Positions 52,351-64,000 of a stretch of 64,000 nucleotides of DNA are shown piece by piece. Source of the stretch: Saxidomus purpurata (Eukaryota > Mollusca > Bivalvia > Venerida > Veneridae); the NCBI GenBank assembly GCA_022818135.1, contig JAFMSR010000017.1:129111-193110 (forward strand), in the 5' to 3' direction. Position numbers and translations under genes: made by a program. Position 1 is the stretch's first letter. Each line of letters begins with the position of its first letter. Under the pieces are notes generated by a model that did no database searches, was not told where the DNA came from, and saw only the letters and a program-made list of their open reading frames with translations.

Positions 52351-53096
52351 CGCAGTGCCGTTGCCAGAGGTATATTAAACCGAGGCAGTTTAGGGGGGTC
52401 CGGGGGCATGCTGCCCCCCCAAAATATTTAAGGACTTCTCTTGACACTTTGGCTATGTAATACCACCATACCCAAGAATTGTGATCATCAGATATCAAAT
52501 ATCGATTAGCCTATATGTGTTCTGAAACAATATATTCGATAATCTCCGTAATGTTCTGTGGTTTACCGATATTTAAGCCAAAGCATGTTGGAGATGGCTG
52601 AGTAGTTGCGATTGTTTATATTAAATACTAATTTTACTTCTCAATTGCGAAACAAGTTCCTACAACTTAGATTAATCACTCTTGAGACTCATTCGAGATG
52701 GAATCAATCTCGAAGAGAGAGAGGGGCAATGTGGAATTATTTGTGTCTTGCCCAAGGTCACTACAGACATGGCTATGCTAGGGATTGAACCCTGGGCCCA
52801 TTGATCCTGAGGCGAACGCGCTACCACTGCGCCACGGCTTAGTAGTTACGGTTAAGTGATTCCATAACAATACGGAGTCCCGACATTGGTAAATGACAGC
52901 CAGGATGGTGCCTCGACTTGCCCCAGTGTCCGTGGCTACGCATATTGCATAATTAAATGTAACAGTGTAGTAGTCTTTTCTCGGATTTACATTTCATTGC
53001 ATTTGTTTCCTGTTTTTCTTTTTCTTTTTTGCTCTGCAAATTATAACCAAGGCAGTTGCCTCGGTGTGCCTCAGTGTGGCTACGGCGCTGACATGC
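52350..53096. mobile_element. Possible hAT-type relic carrying a SINE
   Basis: CAGTGCCGTTGCCAGAGG...CCGAGGCAGTTT at the left and, reversed, CAGCGCCGTAGCCACACTG...CCGAGGCAACTG at the right are imperfect inverted ends. The left end continues into a GGGGGCATGCTGCCCCCCC string. No exact 8-bp duplication was found. Confidence 0.4.
52690..52842 (-). mobile_element. tRNA-derived SINE head
   Basis: Minus strand from 52841: GCCGTGGCGCAGTGGTAGCG (A-box), CGTTCGCCTCAGG (anticodon-like arm), then CAGGGTTCAATCCCTAGC (B-box). This resembles an Arg/Met-type tRNA, but acceptor pairing is incomplete and the body continues, so it is a SINE. Confidence 0.6.
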
Positions 53097-53493
53097 ACTG
53101 AAAAAAATCCCAATAAGTTAAAGAAATCTACCAACAGCATCAATATAATTTCACCTCTCATGCTTGAATTGACATCAGAAAGTGGCTCTTGGTCCCTCTA
53201 ATCCTACGTTCACGTAAAGTTAAAAAACATTTTAGCTGTATTCTTTGGTATACTGAAAGAAACAGCTGCCTGACTGGGGACTTTAATGTATTTTACATGA
53301 TGTGGTGTATACCTATTCTGTACAATGCAGATTCTGTATAGTAAATATTCTTTAACGTCAATATCGCCGAATCATCTGATGAAAAAATAAACACATGAAA
53401 TGTGCACGGGCACCTTTTCTATTGTAGTTAACAACACATGCATAGATTCTAATGAAACCTGTCCCGGCAACTTCCTTGCTTTATTTATTGTTG

Positions 53494-53693
53494 TTGTTAG
53501 TTTAGTTTATACTTATTTATTTTAGCTCGATTGTGAAGAAAGCTTTGAGCTTATCGAGTCACTCTCGAGTCCGCTTCCTGGAAAAACCAGTACTGGTGTC
53601 ATATGAGGAGGTGCGGTCGTGACCTTGATGGGGCTCGAATCCGCAACCTCCGGGATGACCGGCAGACACCTACACCTCTACACCACCGCTCCT
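53494..53693 (-). mobile_element. tRNA-derived SINE, family B, fullest copy
   Basis: Minus strand from 53693: GGAGCGGTGGTGTAGAGGTG (A-box), GTCTGCCGGTCATCCCGGAG, then GGTTGCGGATTCGAGCCCC (B-box). The body with CTCGAGAGTGACTCGATAAG follows, and the tail is AT-rich. Other copies: 41443, 45241, 62369. Confidence 0.8.
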
Positions 53694-53732
53694 ACTTTTG
53701 TTGTTGTAATGCAAAGGCCTTTAGGATATATA

Positions 53733-54277
53733 CTTAAGGACAAAAGTTCTGTCCGGTTCATAATTATTTAATTAGATTTTAATTGTACATTGCTTTTAAT
53801 TTTTTATTTGCAAATTTATATTTTGTGACTACTTGCTACATTACAGGGTGTTAAAAGTTCTATACAAAAGCATTCAATCAACCGTGACGGCATAAACCAT
53901 GAATTTCACATTTATTTAAATTTTATGTAAATGAAGCTTATAATAACACAAATTTCAAGTGATTTTTGTTACCAAAGGATAGTCCCATTGAAAGACGTAA
54001 AAAAATTAGACAAATACTCAACATATGTTGTTATTACGAAGCTTTTAAGATAGAAAAGTTTGCGCGTTTTATGTCGGCTGGAGGACAGTGAGCATACAAC
54101 ACATGTTGCACGTGCGTTAAACACTCACGAACATTCTATCCGACGTCACGAACATTGAAAATATGTAAATTGACTCGAAAATGATGATTTTCTTATGCTT
54201 TTCTAATTATGAACAAAATATCCATTTTCAGTTTTTGTATTTCTTCAATTATACCGGACAAAACTTTTGTCCTTAAG
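53733..54277. mobile_element. TA-flanked miniature inverted-repeat element
   Basis: Inverted ends CTTAAGGACAAAAGTTYTGT then CCGGT at both sides, flanked by TA at 53731-53732 and 54278-54279. It is 545 bp with no transposase. A TA duplication with such ends fits a Tc1/mariner-type MITE. Confidence 0.75.
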
Positions 54278-54399
54278 TATATATACACATCTTAAAGAAT
54301 AGTATTTAACATGAAGAAAGTGTTAAAACAATCATGTTTACTGATATCAGTATAACATATTAATGAAATATCATGTTGTAAAGATGAATGGAACATTTT

Positions 54400-54433
54400 G
54401 TTCACAAATACCCTCCGTCGGGTATTTGTGAAC
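54400..54433. repeat. 14-bp perfect hairpin
   Basis: GTTCACAAATACCC, loop TCCGTC, GGGTATTTGTGAAC. It is not followed by a T run and lies outside any gene. Confidence 0.85.
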
Positions 54434-54790
54434 ACTATATAAATAGGCATTAATATAAGCACACCAAGGGACGTAATCATGTCGTAACGTAGAAGAAAAT
54501 ATACTGAGATCGTATTTTATCCATGTAACTGACCAATTTATAGAAAGTAAATGATGCAGAATCTTAGCTGGTAATATGTTGCATATTCAAGATGTGTTTA
54601 ATTCAAGTAAAAATTTCGGTCATTTTTTTCACAAAGAATCAGAGCATGTACCTTCCTGTACAACGGAGGTGAAAAAGAACATGCTTGACACTATATGTTT
54701 TCTTTACAGACAATAATGTACGGTGAACTTGAAAAATCGGAAGATAAATGGGCCAAAGAAACTGACAACAAACGAGTAGGCATGTCAGTA

Positions 54791-56264
54791 AGGCCACACC
54801 AAATTAATTTCTTGGTCATCGGAATATATCCTTAAAAAATGGGAGCGAGCGAGCGAAAAAAAAATTAAAATATTTTTTTCCCAATACAGCCAGTTTTGGA
54901 GCGGGCGAAGAGCGATTTGGTAAAAAAAAATAAAACTCCTCACAAAAAAATATTCACTGTCAAAAAAGATTAAAAAAACTTGGAAATAGATAAAAGAACA
55001 GGTACAGACCACAAAGTGACTCCTATATACACCGGTATTAAGTTTGCAGGGGTATAATAAAGTGTTTCTTGCAAGAAAATATTTTTATTCATTTAAAAAG
55101 ACCATATTTTGTTTTCTTACATACATGTACAGCTAATACAACAAGTTTTTTTTGAAAGAGAAACAAATTATTATCATTTAAAAAAAAATCAGGCTAATGT
55201 GTATTTCAATTTATGCTCAAACACTAAATGTAATGAAACCTATTTGTTAGTCATATGAAAATAACCCACAGAACAACTTCTTTAGTTGAGTCAAGGCATA
55301 TGCTCTTTTACTGCACTTCTTACTGACCATAAGTGTTTTGACTAGAGATAATTGTTCAATTTCACAATGCTAAAAACTTGCTAGTTTCTTGATTTTTTCC
55401 TTGCCCAAGTTTTAGCCACAGCGCCATTATCATGACACTTTTTACAGAGGGCACACTGTTGAAAATTTGGTAATACAGATGTACGGATCACTATCACCCA
55501 GAAGTTCATCTTCAGTGCCATAGTAACAACAGTAGAGAGAAGTGAATTAGCCTTTACAATGTCTTTAAATGTTTCCGAGTTGTTTGTCTGGACAGAAACT
55601 CGTCTTCCACCAACGCTACCATGATTTATGTTAACAATTAAAATTTTCGGGTGCATAGAATGACCGAAAAAGACCGTAAAAGACCGAAAAAGAACCGAAA
55701 AATGATTTATCTTTACTAAAAACAACTTTGTTTAAAAAGATAATGTACGATTTATAACTTTAATAAGTATTAAATGAATGAAGGAATTTGTATGTAATGA
55801 ATATTCGTTTGTTTTGATAAGTTCCTGTGCTGCATCAATTACAAAATCTGGAGTGCTAAATTCAGAAAGTTTTTGTTTTTCGATCTTTTTACTTGATTTG
55901 TAATATTTACAAATTTCTTCACATAAACTGTTAGCTATATACTCTTTTAAAGAATAAGTTGTTTTCGGGCTTCATAAACTGTTTTTCGGTCTTTTTCGGT
56001 TTTTTTTTTTTTGCGGTCTTTTTCGGTCATTCTATGCATCGAAAATTTTCATACTGTACTGGTTTGCTGCCATTTTGACAATAACTGAATTGTAGGTTTG
56101 AAAGTACTAAATTTACGAGTTCGCCGCGACAAAAAGGCCCGCTTTGAATTTTGGTCTTGGTTTATAAAATTGATGCGGGCGGAAGCTCAAATTGAAAAAA
56201 AAAATATTTTTCAAAATAATGGAGCGGAAAATCCGTTGACCAAGTAATTAATTTGGTGTGGCCT
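54791..56264. mobile_element. 1.47-kb TA-flanked inverted-repeat element
   Basis: Ends AGGCCACACCAAATTAATT..CTTGGTCA..CGGA are inverted at 54791 and 56264, flanked by TA on both sides (54789-54790, 56265-56266). The element abuts a LINE reverse transcriptase fragment. A second inverted repeat (55640-55705 / 55986-56050) lies inside, and one unrecognised minus-strand frame (55381-55725). Confidence 0.75.
55640..56050. mobile_element. Nested inverted-repeat element with GACCGAAAAAGACCG ends
   Basis: AAAATTTTCGGGTGCATAGA then ATGACCGAAAAAGACCG at the left is inverted at 56050-56010 (GAAAATTTTCGATGCATAGA..). Subrepeats of GACCGAAAAA follow inward on both sides. It was probably inserted into the 54791-56264 element. 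Confidence 0.65.
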
Positions 56265-57090
56265 TACGTTTGCGTGAGATAGTAATAACATTACGCTTTT
56301 CCGGATGAAAGACCATTTTCCATTTTTCCTCCCAAACCACCAGTTTGTCAAGGTCTGACTGTAATATTTCTGCATCAGATGTAGATGTTACTGTAACGTA
56401 TTCAAATGTGTCGTCTGCGAAGAGGCGGAGTCTTGATGTAAGTCGCAATGGCATATCGTTGATATACAATGTAGTAAAGAAAGAGACTAAGACTAAGGAT
56501 ACTACCTTGGGGAACCCCGGAGTCTACATAAATATAATCGGCTGAAGCACCTTCGATGACTCCCGCTTGTGTCCGATCGTTCGAGAAGTTTTCAATTCAG
56601 GTCACGGTTAGTTTAGCCTCTAATAACATTATGATATAATTTATGAATAAGGAGTGAATGACTTACTTTGTCAAACGCTTTACTAATTTAAAAGTCCATT
56701 ACCAGAACATCTGTTTGTTTACCACTTTCCATATTGTTAGTAATATCATGTACAAAATCTTATAGTTGTGATTCGCATAATTCTCCAGTCTTCCTGTACC
56801 ACTTCGGATTGCAAGGATTTAACAAAAATAATGTCAAGTATTGGAGTAATTTCATTTGAAAGTTCCTTCAATAAATTCTAGGTTTCAAATTATCTGGACC
56901 TGCAGCTTTATAAGGAGTCAAATTTACTAACAATTTTTCTATTCCGCTACATGTGATGTTCAAGTCTGGACATTCAGGAAAAGTATTTTGCATAAAATTA
57001 CTAGACAAAAATTCTTCGTGAGAAATATTTCTTTTCTGCGAAAACGCCGATTGGAACTGATTGTTCAGTATAGCTGCATTTTCCAATGGA
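56250..57090 (-). pseudogene. Decayed non-LTR retrotransposon reverse transcriptase
   Basis: Minus-strand fragments in changing frames. 57086-56868 holds the RT finger region with LTPYKAAGPDNLKPR. 56469-56270 holds YINDMPLRLTSRLRLFADDT, the palm motif with the FADD catalytic pair, then WEEKWKMVFHPEKRNVI. Stops and frameshifts lie between (about 56470-56867), and the rest of the element is missing. It is a Jockey/CR1-like LINE remnant. The 1.47-kb TA-flanked element starts at its downstream end. Confidence 0.85.
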
Positions 57091-57163
57091 TCTGAATGTA
57101 AAGCTCCATCTCGGAACTCTTATAGACTTAGGATCATTGATTCGAGCTGCTTACCGGTTACGT

Positions 57164-57320
57164 CCCTTTATGTGAGAAATTTTCTGACAGAGGATATGAG
57201 TTTAGTACTGATACTTCCCAGGAACGATGGTTTGGGTAACTGCCCGCCTGAAAGCATCACCAAAAATACGGTTGGAACGGGCGTTAAACTCATGCAACAA
57301 CAACAAAAACAACAATAATA
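57164..57320 (+). mobile_element. SINE family A, 5'-truncated copy
   Basis: GTCCCTTTATGTGAGAAATT, TTCCCAGGAACGATGG and GAACGGGCGTTAAACTC match the body of the copy at 11791. The tail is CAACAACAAAAACAACAATA. The tRNA-like head is missing. Confidence 0.75.
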
Positions 57321-60300
57321 AAAGTGTTTCGTTCTCTTTAAGGCCGTATAACAACACAAATAATAACATAGAGTCCGATTTCGAGCACCGAGCCAGCTTA
57401 TTGCAAAACAACGGTAAAAACCGAGGCAAACATTAAGGTCGCAGCTCAAGGGTCAAATTCAGAATATACCGGCCATATAACAAAGAAAGAAGCCACATTG
57501 TTTAATTAATGTTTACGTCGCTTACAGTAACCTTGAAAAAAGGATAGCGATAGTTATCTCCAGCTGTCGGCTGGTTCTAGCTCGTGCCTATAGAGAGGAC
57601 AGTTGACTGGGCACGTGCAGGGATCACTTCCGCCGCGCATTGTTTGTGTTTAAAACAGTTACAAACTTAATGAGAAACAATCGTGCATCTAGAATTAGAT
57701 GCAACATATGTGTAAGTGATCTGTTTAAAAATTCAAAATCTCAAACGATTTGGCAACCTGTTTCATGTACATATTTCGGTAGTTGCCACATAGTCTTGGT
57801 ACCTTCTGTCGTGGAAAACGTGTCCCAAATCAATGTTAAGTGAATTTTAACGTTTAAAAAATTTACACAGAAAGACTTTATGGCGACAACACACTTTTCG
57901 TGTATTCTACAGCTGTCCAGCCTTGACACTCGAGTAGATCTCACATGATTTGGACAACGCGCTGGCTTTTCAAAGACATTGTAAACATAGATTTCAGAGA
58001 GTGCCGTCTATACTTTTCAGTTGAGAACAAAAGCGGTTCCATTTGTAAATTTTACATAAATGAACACAAAATTAGCATTCAGTATTGCACATATTTTGTA
58101 CTGTTTTGTAAAGTTTGGATACTAGAAGTTAGTAAGAAATAACTTTTGGAACGTCCACGTGAAAAATGTCAGGTATATATTGAACCATAACTAGCCAAAG
58201 AGACTTTAGTCTTTAAGACACACCTTTTCTTGTCTTTTGATAGTCAACAGTTGTGCACATTATCTGATAATCCCTCAATATAATGCAGTTCTATGTTACA
58301 GACCAGACAAGTCTTTTTCAGCCAGATAGTACCTGGTTCTTGTGCGCGACACCTCTTCATTTGTCAAAATATTAACATTTCTCAATCTGAATGCATATAA
58401 TAGCTACAACCTTTCTAACTGCCTCTTACACAGTATTAATACATAATCTTGAAATGGCATTGTACATGTATATACAAAACTATTTCAAACACACTTTATG
58501 TTCATGCGTATTTTACACATCATTAGATGCTCATAGACTTTAGAACTGAAATGCAACAAAATTATTTGGCTTTTAATTGTCACAAGCTGTTTCAAATGAT
58601 ACCATGTTGCACAGGCAAAATATGGACGGGCGGTCGGGATGGATGAAATGGGCAGGGGTGAATGGTGGTAAGACGGACGGAGGAATTGAGTCAGTGGCAA
58701 CATTACACTAATGAACTTTGATATGCAGTTTAAATGACATTTGAATCATCACCAAGGATAACGTAAAAAGAGACAATTCCAAGTGTGTTTGTCAACGAGT
58801 ATGGAACGCCGGAAAAAGATAAACGGCGTTGAGCCGCTCCCACCCAAGTGACGTTGTGGGGTGAATTGCCAGTACAGAGACTGCTTGTGGGCTTTTTTGT
58901 TGGTTATGGTAAGCACCCCGTGAGTAACCTATCTGCACGGTTTCCTTAGGCTCTACACTCCCCAGAAAAACAATAAAAAATATAACCCCGGAAATTTAAC
59001 GGTTTGTGTTGGCCGTACGAAAATAAAGTATGCAAAAAAAAAAAACAACAAAAAAAACACGCATTCGAACATCGCACCTCAGAGGTTAATGGACAATTTA
59101 GAGAACCCCATAAAGCTTTCGAAAAATGAAATTTAAAGCAAACCTCTCTTTGTTTCTCACGGTGTCAGGTACGGCATGTTTAGTTTTGTAAGTACCCCGT
59201 ATGCTTAGTTAAAACTGCACCCAAGAAGTGTTGTTTGTACTCTGCACTATACATGCATGCACGAACACCCACAGAGTACGTCCGAGTTTCCACCAAAACA
59301 TTTACTCGAGATAGGCATCTGCATCCAGTCGCAGCCAGTTATTGCATACGTACGTATTCTAAACATAACGTTTGGGTGCCAGATCCATGGAATTTGTTCA
59401 GCCATAAAAACCTGCCACTTCGTGCAAATTTTGTCTTGTCAATCGTATTTCAGTCATTTTACAAGCGGACGTTTTAAAGCATATACCAAAACATCACCCA
59501 TATGAAAACTGTCAATGGAGGCGGCTAAACATAATTCCTACGAAATTAAGTTATCAATGAAGGCGGTTAAATATGCACTTATATTTTTAGACCGGCAGAT
59601 ACAACATTTATCAATAAAGCGATCAACGCTTTCGTAGGAGCACGTACAACTGGCAACTTCTTGAAGTCAGTCTCATAATCACGTTATATACCTACTAACA
59701 AAATATAAAATCATTTAAGAAATGCGTTTTGAACCTAATTATAAGATGCGTGTAGTGTTAATGTATTTATTTGTAAAATTATTTTATACGGGCTGAATAA
59801 CCAAACAGTTTGATAGAGTATAGCGTAATGAAGGTACATATCAATCGAATACGGCCAATAAACAATGGAAGTACATTGATAGATCAACCCCTGCATGGAG
59901 TATACTTCTGTCGGCTCTTCCAAATATCAAGAGATGATAACTGCTGATGTCCTATGAAACCGTTTTGGAAAAAATACCAACTGTTCGTGTATCTCTTGTC
60001 TCCATAGAACAAACCGAATACTCAGCCGAGGGCAAAAACCTCCCAGTAATTCATTTCATTCACCGCGCTTTTACTCTTAATATTTAATTGGTCAAAAAAG
60101 TAGGTAAAAGCTACACCGACAAAGAATATATCACTGGTTGAATGTGTGGTTGGAATGTCCTGTTATTGGGCGGTAGCTCGGCCAAACGCCGTTTATATAT
60201 TTTTTAAATAATTTCTTGTTCATGATATCTGTCTTAATCCTGCGCAAATTTTAACTAGATAAAGAGGAGAGATCGTGTATCAGAAAGATACAACCCCTGG

Positions 60301-62368
60301 GTTTCAGTATCAATAGAATAAATTAGTTTGTTTGTTTTTTTTTACAAAAAGAGCAGCCGCGCATTTTTCGAGCATTAAGAATAAAAAAATATCACAATAA
60401 CCACAGCGCAACTATAAGAAAAGTATACTTTCTAATATTAAAACTATTTCCTCTGTCTTTAAGTTTCAGGCAGACGCGCGAATTTTGGCGTAAACTGATT
60501 TTCAGTTATCCAGGACATCTAATTTACTTTAACTTAAGTATCATTGTTTTTCAGAAGCTAGCATTTCCAGAATATAACCAACATATACATAGGCACTGTG
60601 AGATGTTTCGTGCATAGGCATTTGGTTTCGAATATTTTTTTTTTCCATTTTTTTAAAATGTAGAATGAAAAGCTATATTTTGATTTGAAACCACGACAGC
60701 CTACAGTATGCACGAAACATCTCAATATACAGCTTTTCATTCCAACTTACATATCAAAAATAAATATTGATTTAAACCGAGTGCGTAAGGTTTTGTGGGG
60801 TTGCATTTTATGAAATTTTATGTTTGTTTACATTTGTACATGACGTAGCTGTCTTTTTTTCGTTTCACAATACGTTTATAAACTATTTACTTTCCCACAC
60901 GTGGAACTTTGTATTGTAGAGCATGATTTTCCTTTATAACAAAAATGCCAATCTAATTTTCATCATCGAAAAATGTTTGGAAAAAATATTCACACACTGT
61001 ACTCTTCCTGAAGAGTAAATATTTGCTCCAAGTTTGTTTTTGTGTTTTCGTTACTAAACAAATATAACGTTAATTCAATAAGGTTTGAATGCTGTAAATT
61101 AGGTGATGTATTAACGAAAATTAAATTATCGCTATTTTTCGCTTATTCCATAATGCGCTAGATATAAAACTTCGCAAATTATTTATTTCACATAGATTTA
61201 TAAGAGACTAATTTAACTTCGCGGGTAAAACTGTCTGTCTGCTAACATATCGTGAAATCTTTCATCACTCGATAATCGTCCAATTTACAATAGCGCGTGC
61301 GGAGAATATCGTGAATCTCCCGTGGACAAACATGACTTTACTGCCAGTTTTGTATTAAACTGTTTGTTAAAAAAACTGATATTACTAAACTAAATTATAG
61401 GTTGTAAGAGTATAATCAAGTGCTTCCTGAAAGGTTTGAATAATTTATGAACAGTTTTTTTGAGGGGAGTGAGAAAGTACGATGTCAGATTTTCACAGAT
61501 AAGTGTTTTCTTTTAATCTTGTTGGAACAGTTCGTTGTATTATATGCTTAATGTTTACTGTCATGTTTTGGGGGCAAAGTTATACGAAGAAAAGTCTTTT
61601 TCGCACTGAGGTAAATAAACATTTAACAAAAAAAAGTTATAGATATTAAGAAGTATTTCAAAAATTGAAATCGGCCATTGTCCATGTTGTCATGAGCTTT
61701 CGCCCCTAAAAACGTCAATTCCTTTCCTAATGCCCCTATATACACTGCCAATTAGAGTAGTTTGAAATTCGCTTCAGCCCCTATAACCTTTATGCCAACT
61801 TTAAGTGGGATATTTATCTTTCCCCTAGACCCTGGAAATGAAGCTTTTTTTTAAAAATTGTTGAAATTGAACAAACTGAACGTTAATTTATGTATAAAAC
61901 GTAATGTACACGGATCCTAAAAGTTGATTTTAAGTCACAAGAAATGTACGTGCTGTCCTGTATTTAAAGAAATAATCGTCTTCGTTTCCATTGTTCTGTC
62001 ATAACTGGGAAATGCCTTGCATGTTTGTTGTATCCGGAATATGAAAGGTGGATATCAGGATCTTGTACCCGTTACATTAAGAGGTAATGTAGATTACTGG
62101 AAGGATTTCGCGCATATTGCTTTTGGACTACAGCCCCGTAATCACCTTGTGCCTTAATTACTCGTAGCAACATGTCTGTCGTTATTTGTACAAAAAAATC
62201 ATCATACTGTTTGTTTAATTTGAAAATTCATTTTTTTCAAAATCGTGAAGTAGCCTGAAAACTACAATCTGAAAGTCGTCCGTCAACCTTGGTTTTTATT
62301 AAATATATAAATCTAACATTATTCTAGCAGTAAATTTCATATTCTCTATAAGTTTTACAGTGATCAGG
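57321..62368. other. Gene-poor DNA, nothing firmly identified
   Basis: No reading frame with recognisable domains. Short poly-A and T tracts, plus a self-complementary stretch near 60595-60725 (ATGTTTCGTGCATA... / ...TATGCACGAAACAT). Confidence 0.35.
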
Positions 62369-62466
62369 TTTAGTTTATACTAATTTATTTTAGCTCGTTT
62401 ACGTTTATCGAGTCACTCTCGAGTCCGCTTCCTGGAAAACCCGATACTGGTGTCATACGAGGAGCT
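62369..62466 (-). mobile_element. SINE family B fragment
   Basis: GTTTAGTTTATACTAATTTA and ATCGAGTCACTCTCGAGTCC match the 53494 copy. It is truncated after CTGGTGTCATACGAGGAG. Confidence 0.7.
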
Positions 62467-62598
62467 TCCTTACTCTTCGTCTCTGACGCCCTGTCAAACA
62501 TGTCTGAAATTTCACAATCTAAAGTAACTTCGATCGATAACGTCAAGTAAAGGGTTGCCTCGGGTCGCTTCTAGTCGTATTTGAATATGTCAACTCAC

Positions 62599-62845
62599 CT
62601 GTTTTGCATATCTTACGGTATCGTGCATTTTATGAGGTAAATTCCGATTATTAAGAGAAACCTGAAGTGAGAAAGAAAAGATGTTGTTTAGAAACAATGA
62701 ACCTCGTGATATTATTTGATATAAATTACATAAAAATCTTTTGTTTCACCGACTTTGGTGGATTTTAAAAGTTTCTTTAGCACTTGTTCAGGTGTTTCAT
62801 CTTGACATTTACGGGGACTCGATAACTTTAAATACAGTAGTGTAT
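62599..62845 (-). CDS. Two candidate exons of an unidentified gene
   Basis: Exon A is 62730-62845, with a strong acceptor after a pyrimidine tract (CCACCTTTTCTCTAG) and donor GTAATT. Exon B is 62599-62661, with acceptor CACTTCAG and donor GTGAGT. Both are open and join in phase 0. Exon A encodes TLLYLKLSSPRKCQDETPEQ followed by VLKKLLKSTKVGETKDFY. Exon B encodes VSLNNRNLPHKMHDTVRYAK then Q. The pattern, a beta strand then TPEQVLKKLL, faintly recalls ubiquitin-fold or Ras-association domains, but I do not recognise the protein. The other exons would lie to either side, possibly beyond the window. Confidence 0.4.
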
Positions 62846-62869
62846 CTAGAGAAAAGGTGGGGTAGGGAG

Positions 62870-63280
62870 GGGGATACACATATAGTACGGTAAGTGGTGT
62901 GCATAAGTGCATGTTCAGGGGTGGGGGTATGGGGTCAGGTGCATGTTTTAGGGTGGGGCTAGGAGGTCAGGTGAACAATTATCTTTATATTGTACTGTAG
63001 CAATGCATTCTTATTTAACTAGCGAACTAATTTCTGGCATATCCGGACATAACAACCTTTTTTCTAGTTTCATTCAGAGATACTCATTTTTGGAACTTAG
63101 ATTATAAGAATAAGAATTTTTGACCCTTTACTCATTTAAATAATACTTCCTTTTGAAATGCTTAAACAACTGTTTGTTTTATTTTATTAAGTGCCTTTTA
63201 ATAAATTATATTAATAAAAGACAATATTTTACATACAAACAAACTGTAGATTAAACCTTCACGCGAGAACGATAGAAAGC
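62870..63280. other. No feature seen
   Basis: A G-rich stretch at 62855-62970 (GGGGTAGGGAGGGGG, GGGGTGGGGGTATGGGG) is followed by AT-rich DNA. The first part is the pyrimidine tract preceding candidate exon A on the minus strand. Confidence 0.4.
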
Positions 63281-63546
63281 GTTGTTGTTGTTGTTGTGGT
63301 ATCGGGTTAACGCCCGTTTCAACCATATTTCAGTAACTTTTACAGATGGGCAGTTTATCTTCAACCTCGTTCCTGTTATTGAGAAGGACCAGTACTAGAA
63401 CCCTGTCCTCCATAAGAAACTGCCAGCTTATCACATGAATGAACATGGTTGGTAGCACGATCCGAACCCATGACCCTCAATCAATGAGAGGTTACAATGA
63501 TTTCGAGTCAGTGACTCTCTAACCGCTCGACAACGGAGGTGGACGC
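63281..63546 (-). mobile_element. tRNA-derived SINE, family A, near-complete copy
   Basis: Minus strand from 63545: CCACCTCCGTTGTCGAGCGG (A-box), then GAGTCACTGACTCGAAATCA, then GGGTCATGGGTTCGGATCG (B-box). The body and an AACAACAACAAC end at 63281 follow. The consensus is shared with 11791-12046. Confidence 0.8.
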
Positions 63547-64000
63547 TTTAACTTACCGAAAATCAACACGGTACATGTGACAAAACCATCTCAATATCTT
63601 CAGTTGCTAGTATTATTTCACCAGACCTTTCCCAATCTCTCTCCCCTCCCGCTACATTAACCCTACACTAACAATTAATTTTTAACATCTTTTCCAACAA
63701 AAGAAATGGACAATTGCAGTGGGCGTTTTCCATTATAAGGAATCATATTAGGGAAAATTCTTAACACAATACTAAGACAATATTGGGGTCAATTAATCTA
63801 ATTTTGACTGATTAAATCTGTATGATATTATCTAAGGACTTCAATGTTGTCATAATCAAAATTTCCACGTTCAATAACGAAGTAATAGAGCCGCGCTCGC
63901 GGAGTTAGGCGCTAATAAACAAGAAGTTTCCCACAGCAGGAGTACAGGGGCGGCACAGGGGCGGCACAGGCCTGTCTGGGAGAAAACTATTAACTATTAT
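63547..64000. other. No feature seen at right edge
   Basis: Unassigned sequence. Near the end GGGGCGGCACAGG occurs twice in tandem (about 63947-63970). Confidence 0.35.

Noticed and set aside
52780..52842. tRNA gene (Arg/Met-like)
   Set aside because: Incomplete acceptor stem and context of a SINE.

Overview
This is nuclear DNA of an animal. Genes are split by GT-AG introns, the background is AT-rich, and repeats fill most of the space. The three identified genes (HEY-type bHLH repressor, HDDC2, mitochondrial ribosomal protein S28) are metazoan. The repeat families, from memory of molluscan genomes, point to a mollusc and probably a bivalve such as a clam; this last step is inference.

Layout. 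1-7085 is a compound satellite block: a 37-bp array and a 29-bp array joined by a unique linker, with the whole cassette present twice. 7965-9929 is a two-exon gene for a three-Ig-domain type I membrane protein (+). 9930-17617 is repeats and unassigned DNA. HDDC2 lies on the minus strand from 31997 down to 17618 in six exons. Its introns hold a poly-G/T tract that is probably an assembly artefact, a hAT transposon relic with a clean 8-bp target duplication, a zinc-finger-ORF retroposon with a 23-bp target duplication, and a 2.4-kb foldback element carrying three 245-bp SINE units. MRPS28 starts 144 bp away head-to-head (+, 32142-38343, three exons), with an apparent shared promoter. Its introns are full of tandem-repeat-bearing elements.

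38344-43468 is mostly unassigned. HEY is on the minus strand (46690 down to 43469, four coding exons, 310 aa ending in a YRPW motif). Two CGTGGGAA (CSL/Su(H)) matches lie 0.55 and 1.3 kb upstream, consistent with a Notch target. 47-64 kb is gene-poor: microsatellites, TA-flanked inverted-repeat elements, a decayed LINE reverse transcriptase, tRNA-derived SINEs, and two phase-compatible candidate exons of an unidentified gene on the minus strand at 62.6-62.85 kb.

The genes do not form one pathway. MRPS28 (mitochondrial small ribosomal subunit) and HDDC2 (predicted 5'-deoxynucleotidase) are probably co-expressed housekeeping genes. No clearly new biological system was found. The most unusual items are the retroposon with the long target duplication, the satellite cassette duplication, and the Ig receptor with all domains in one exon.
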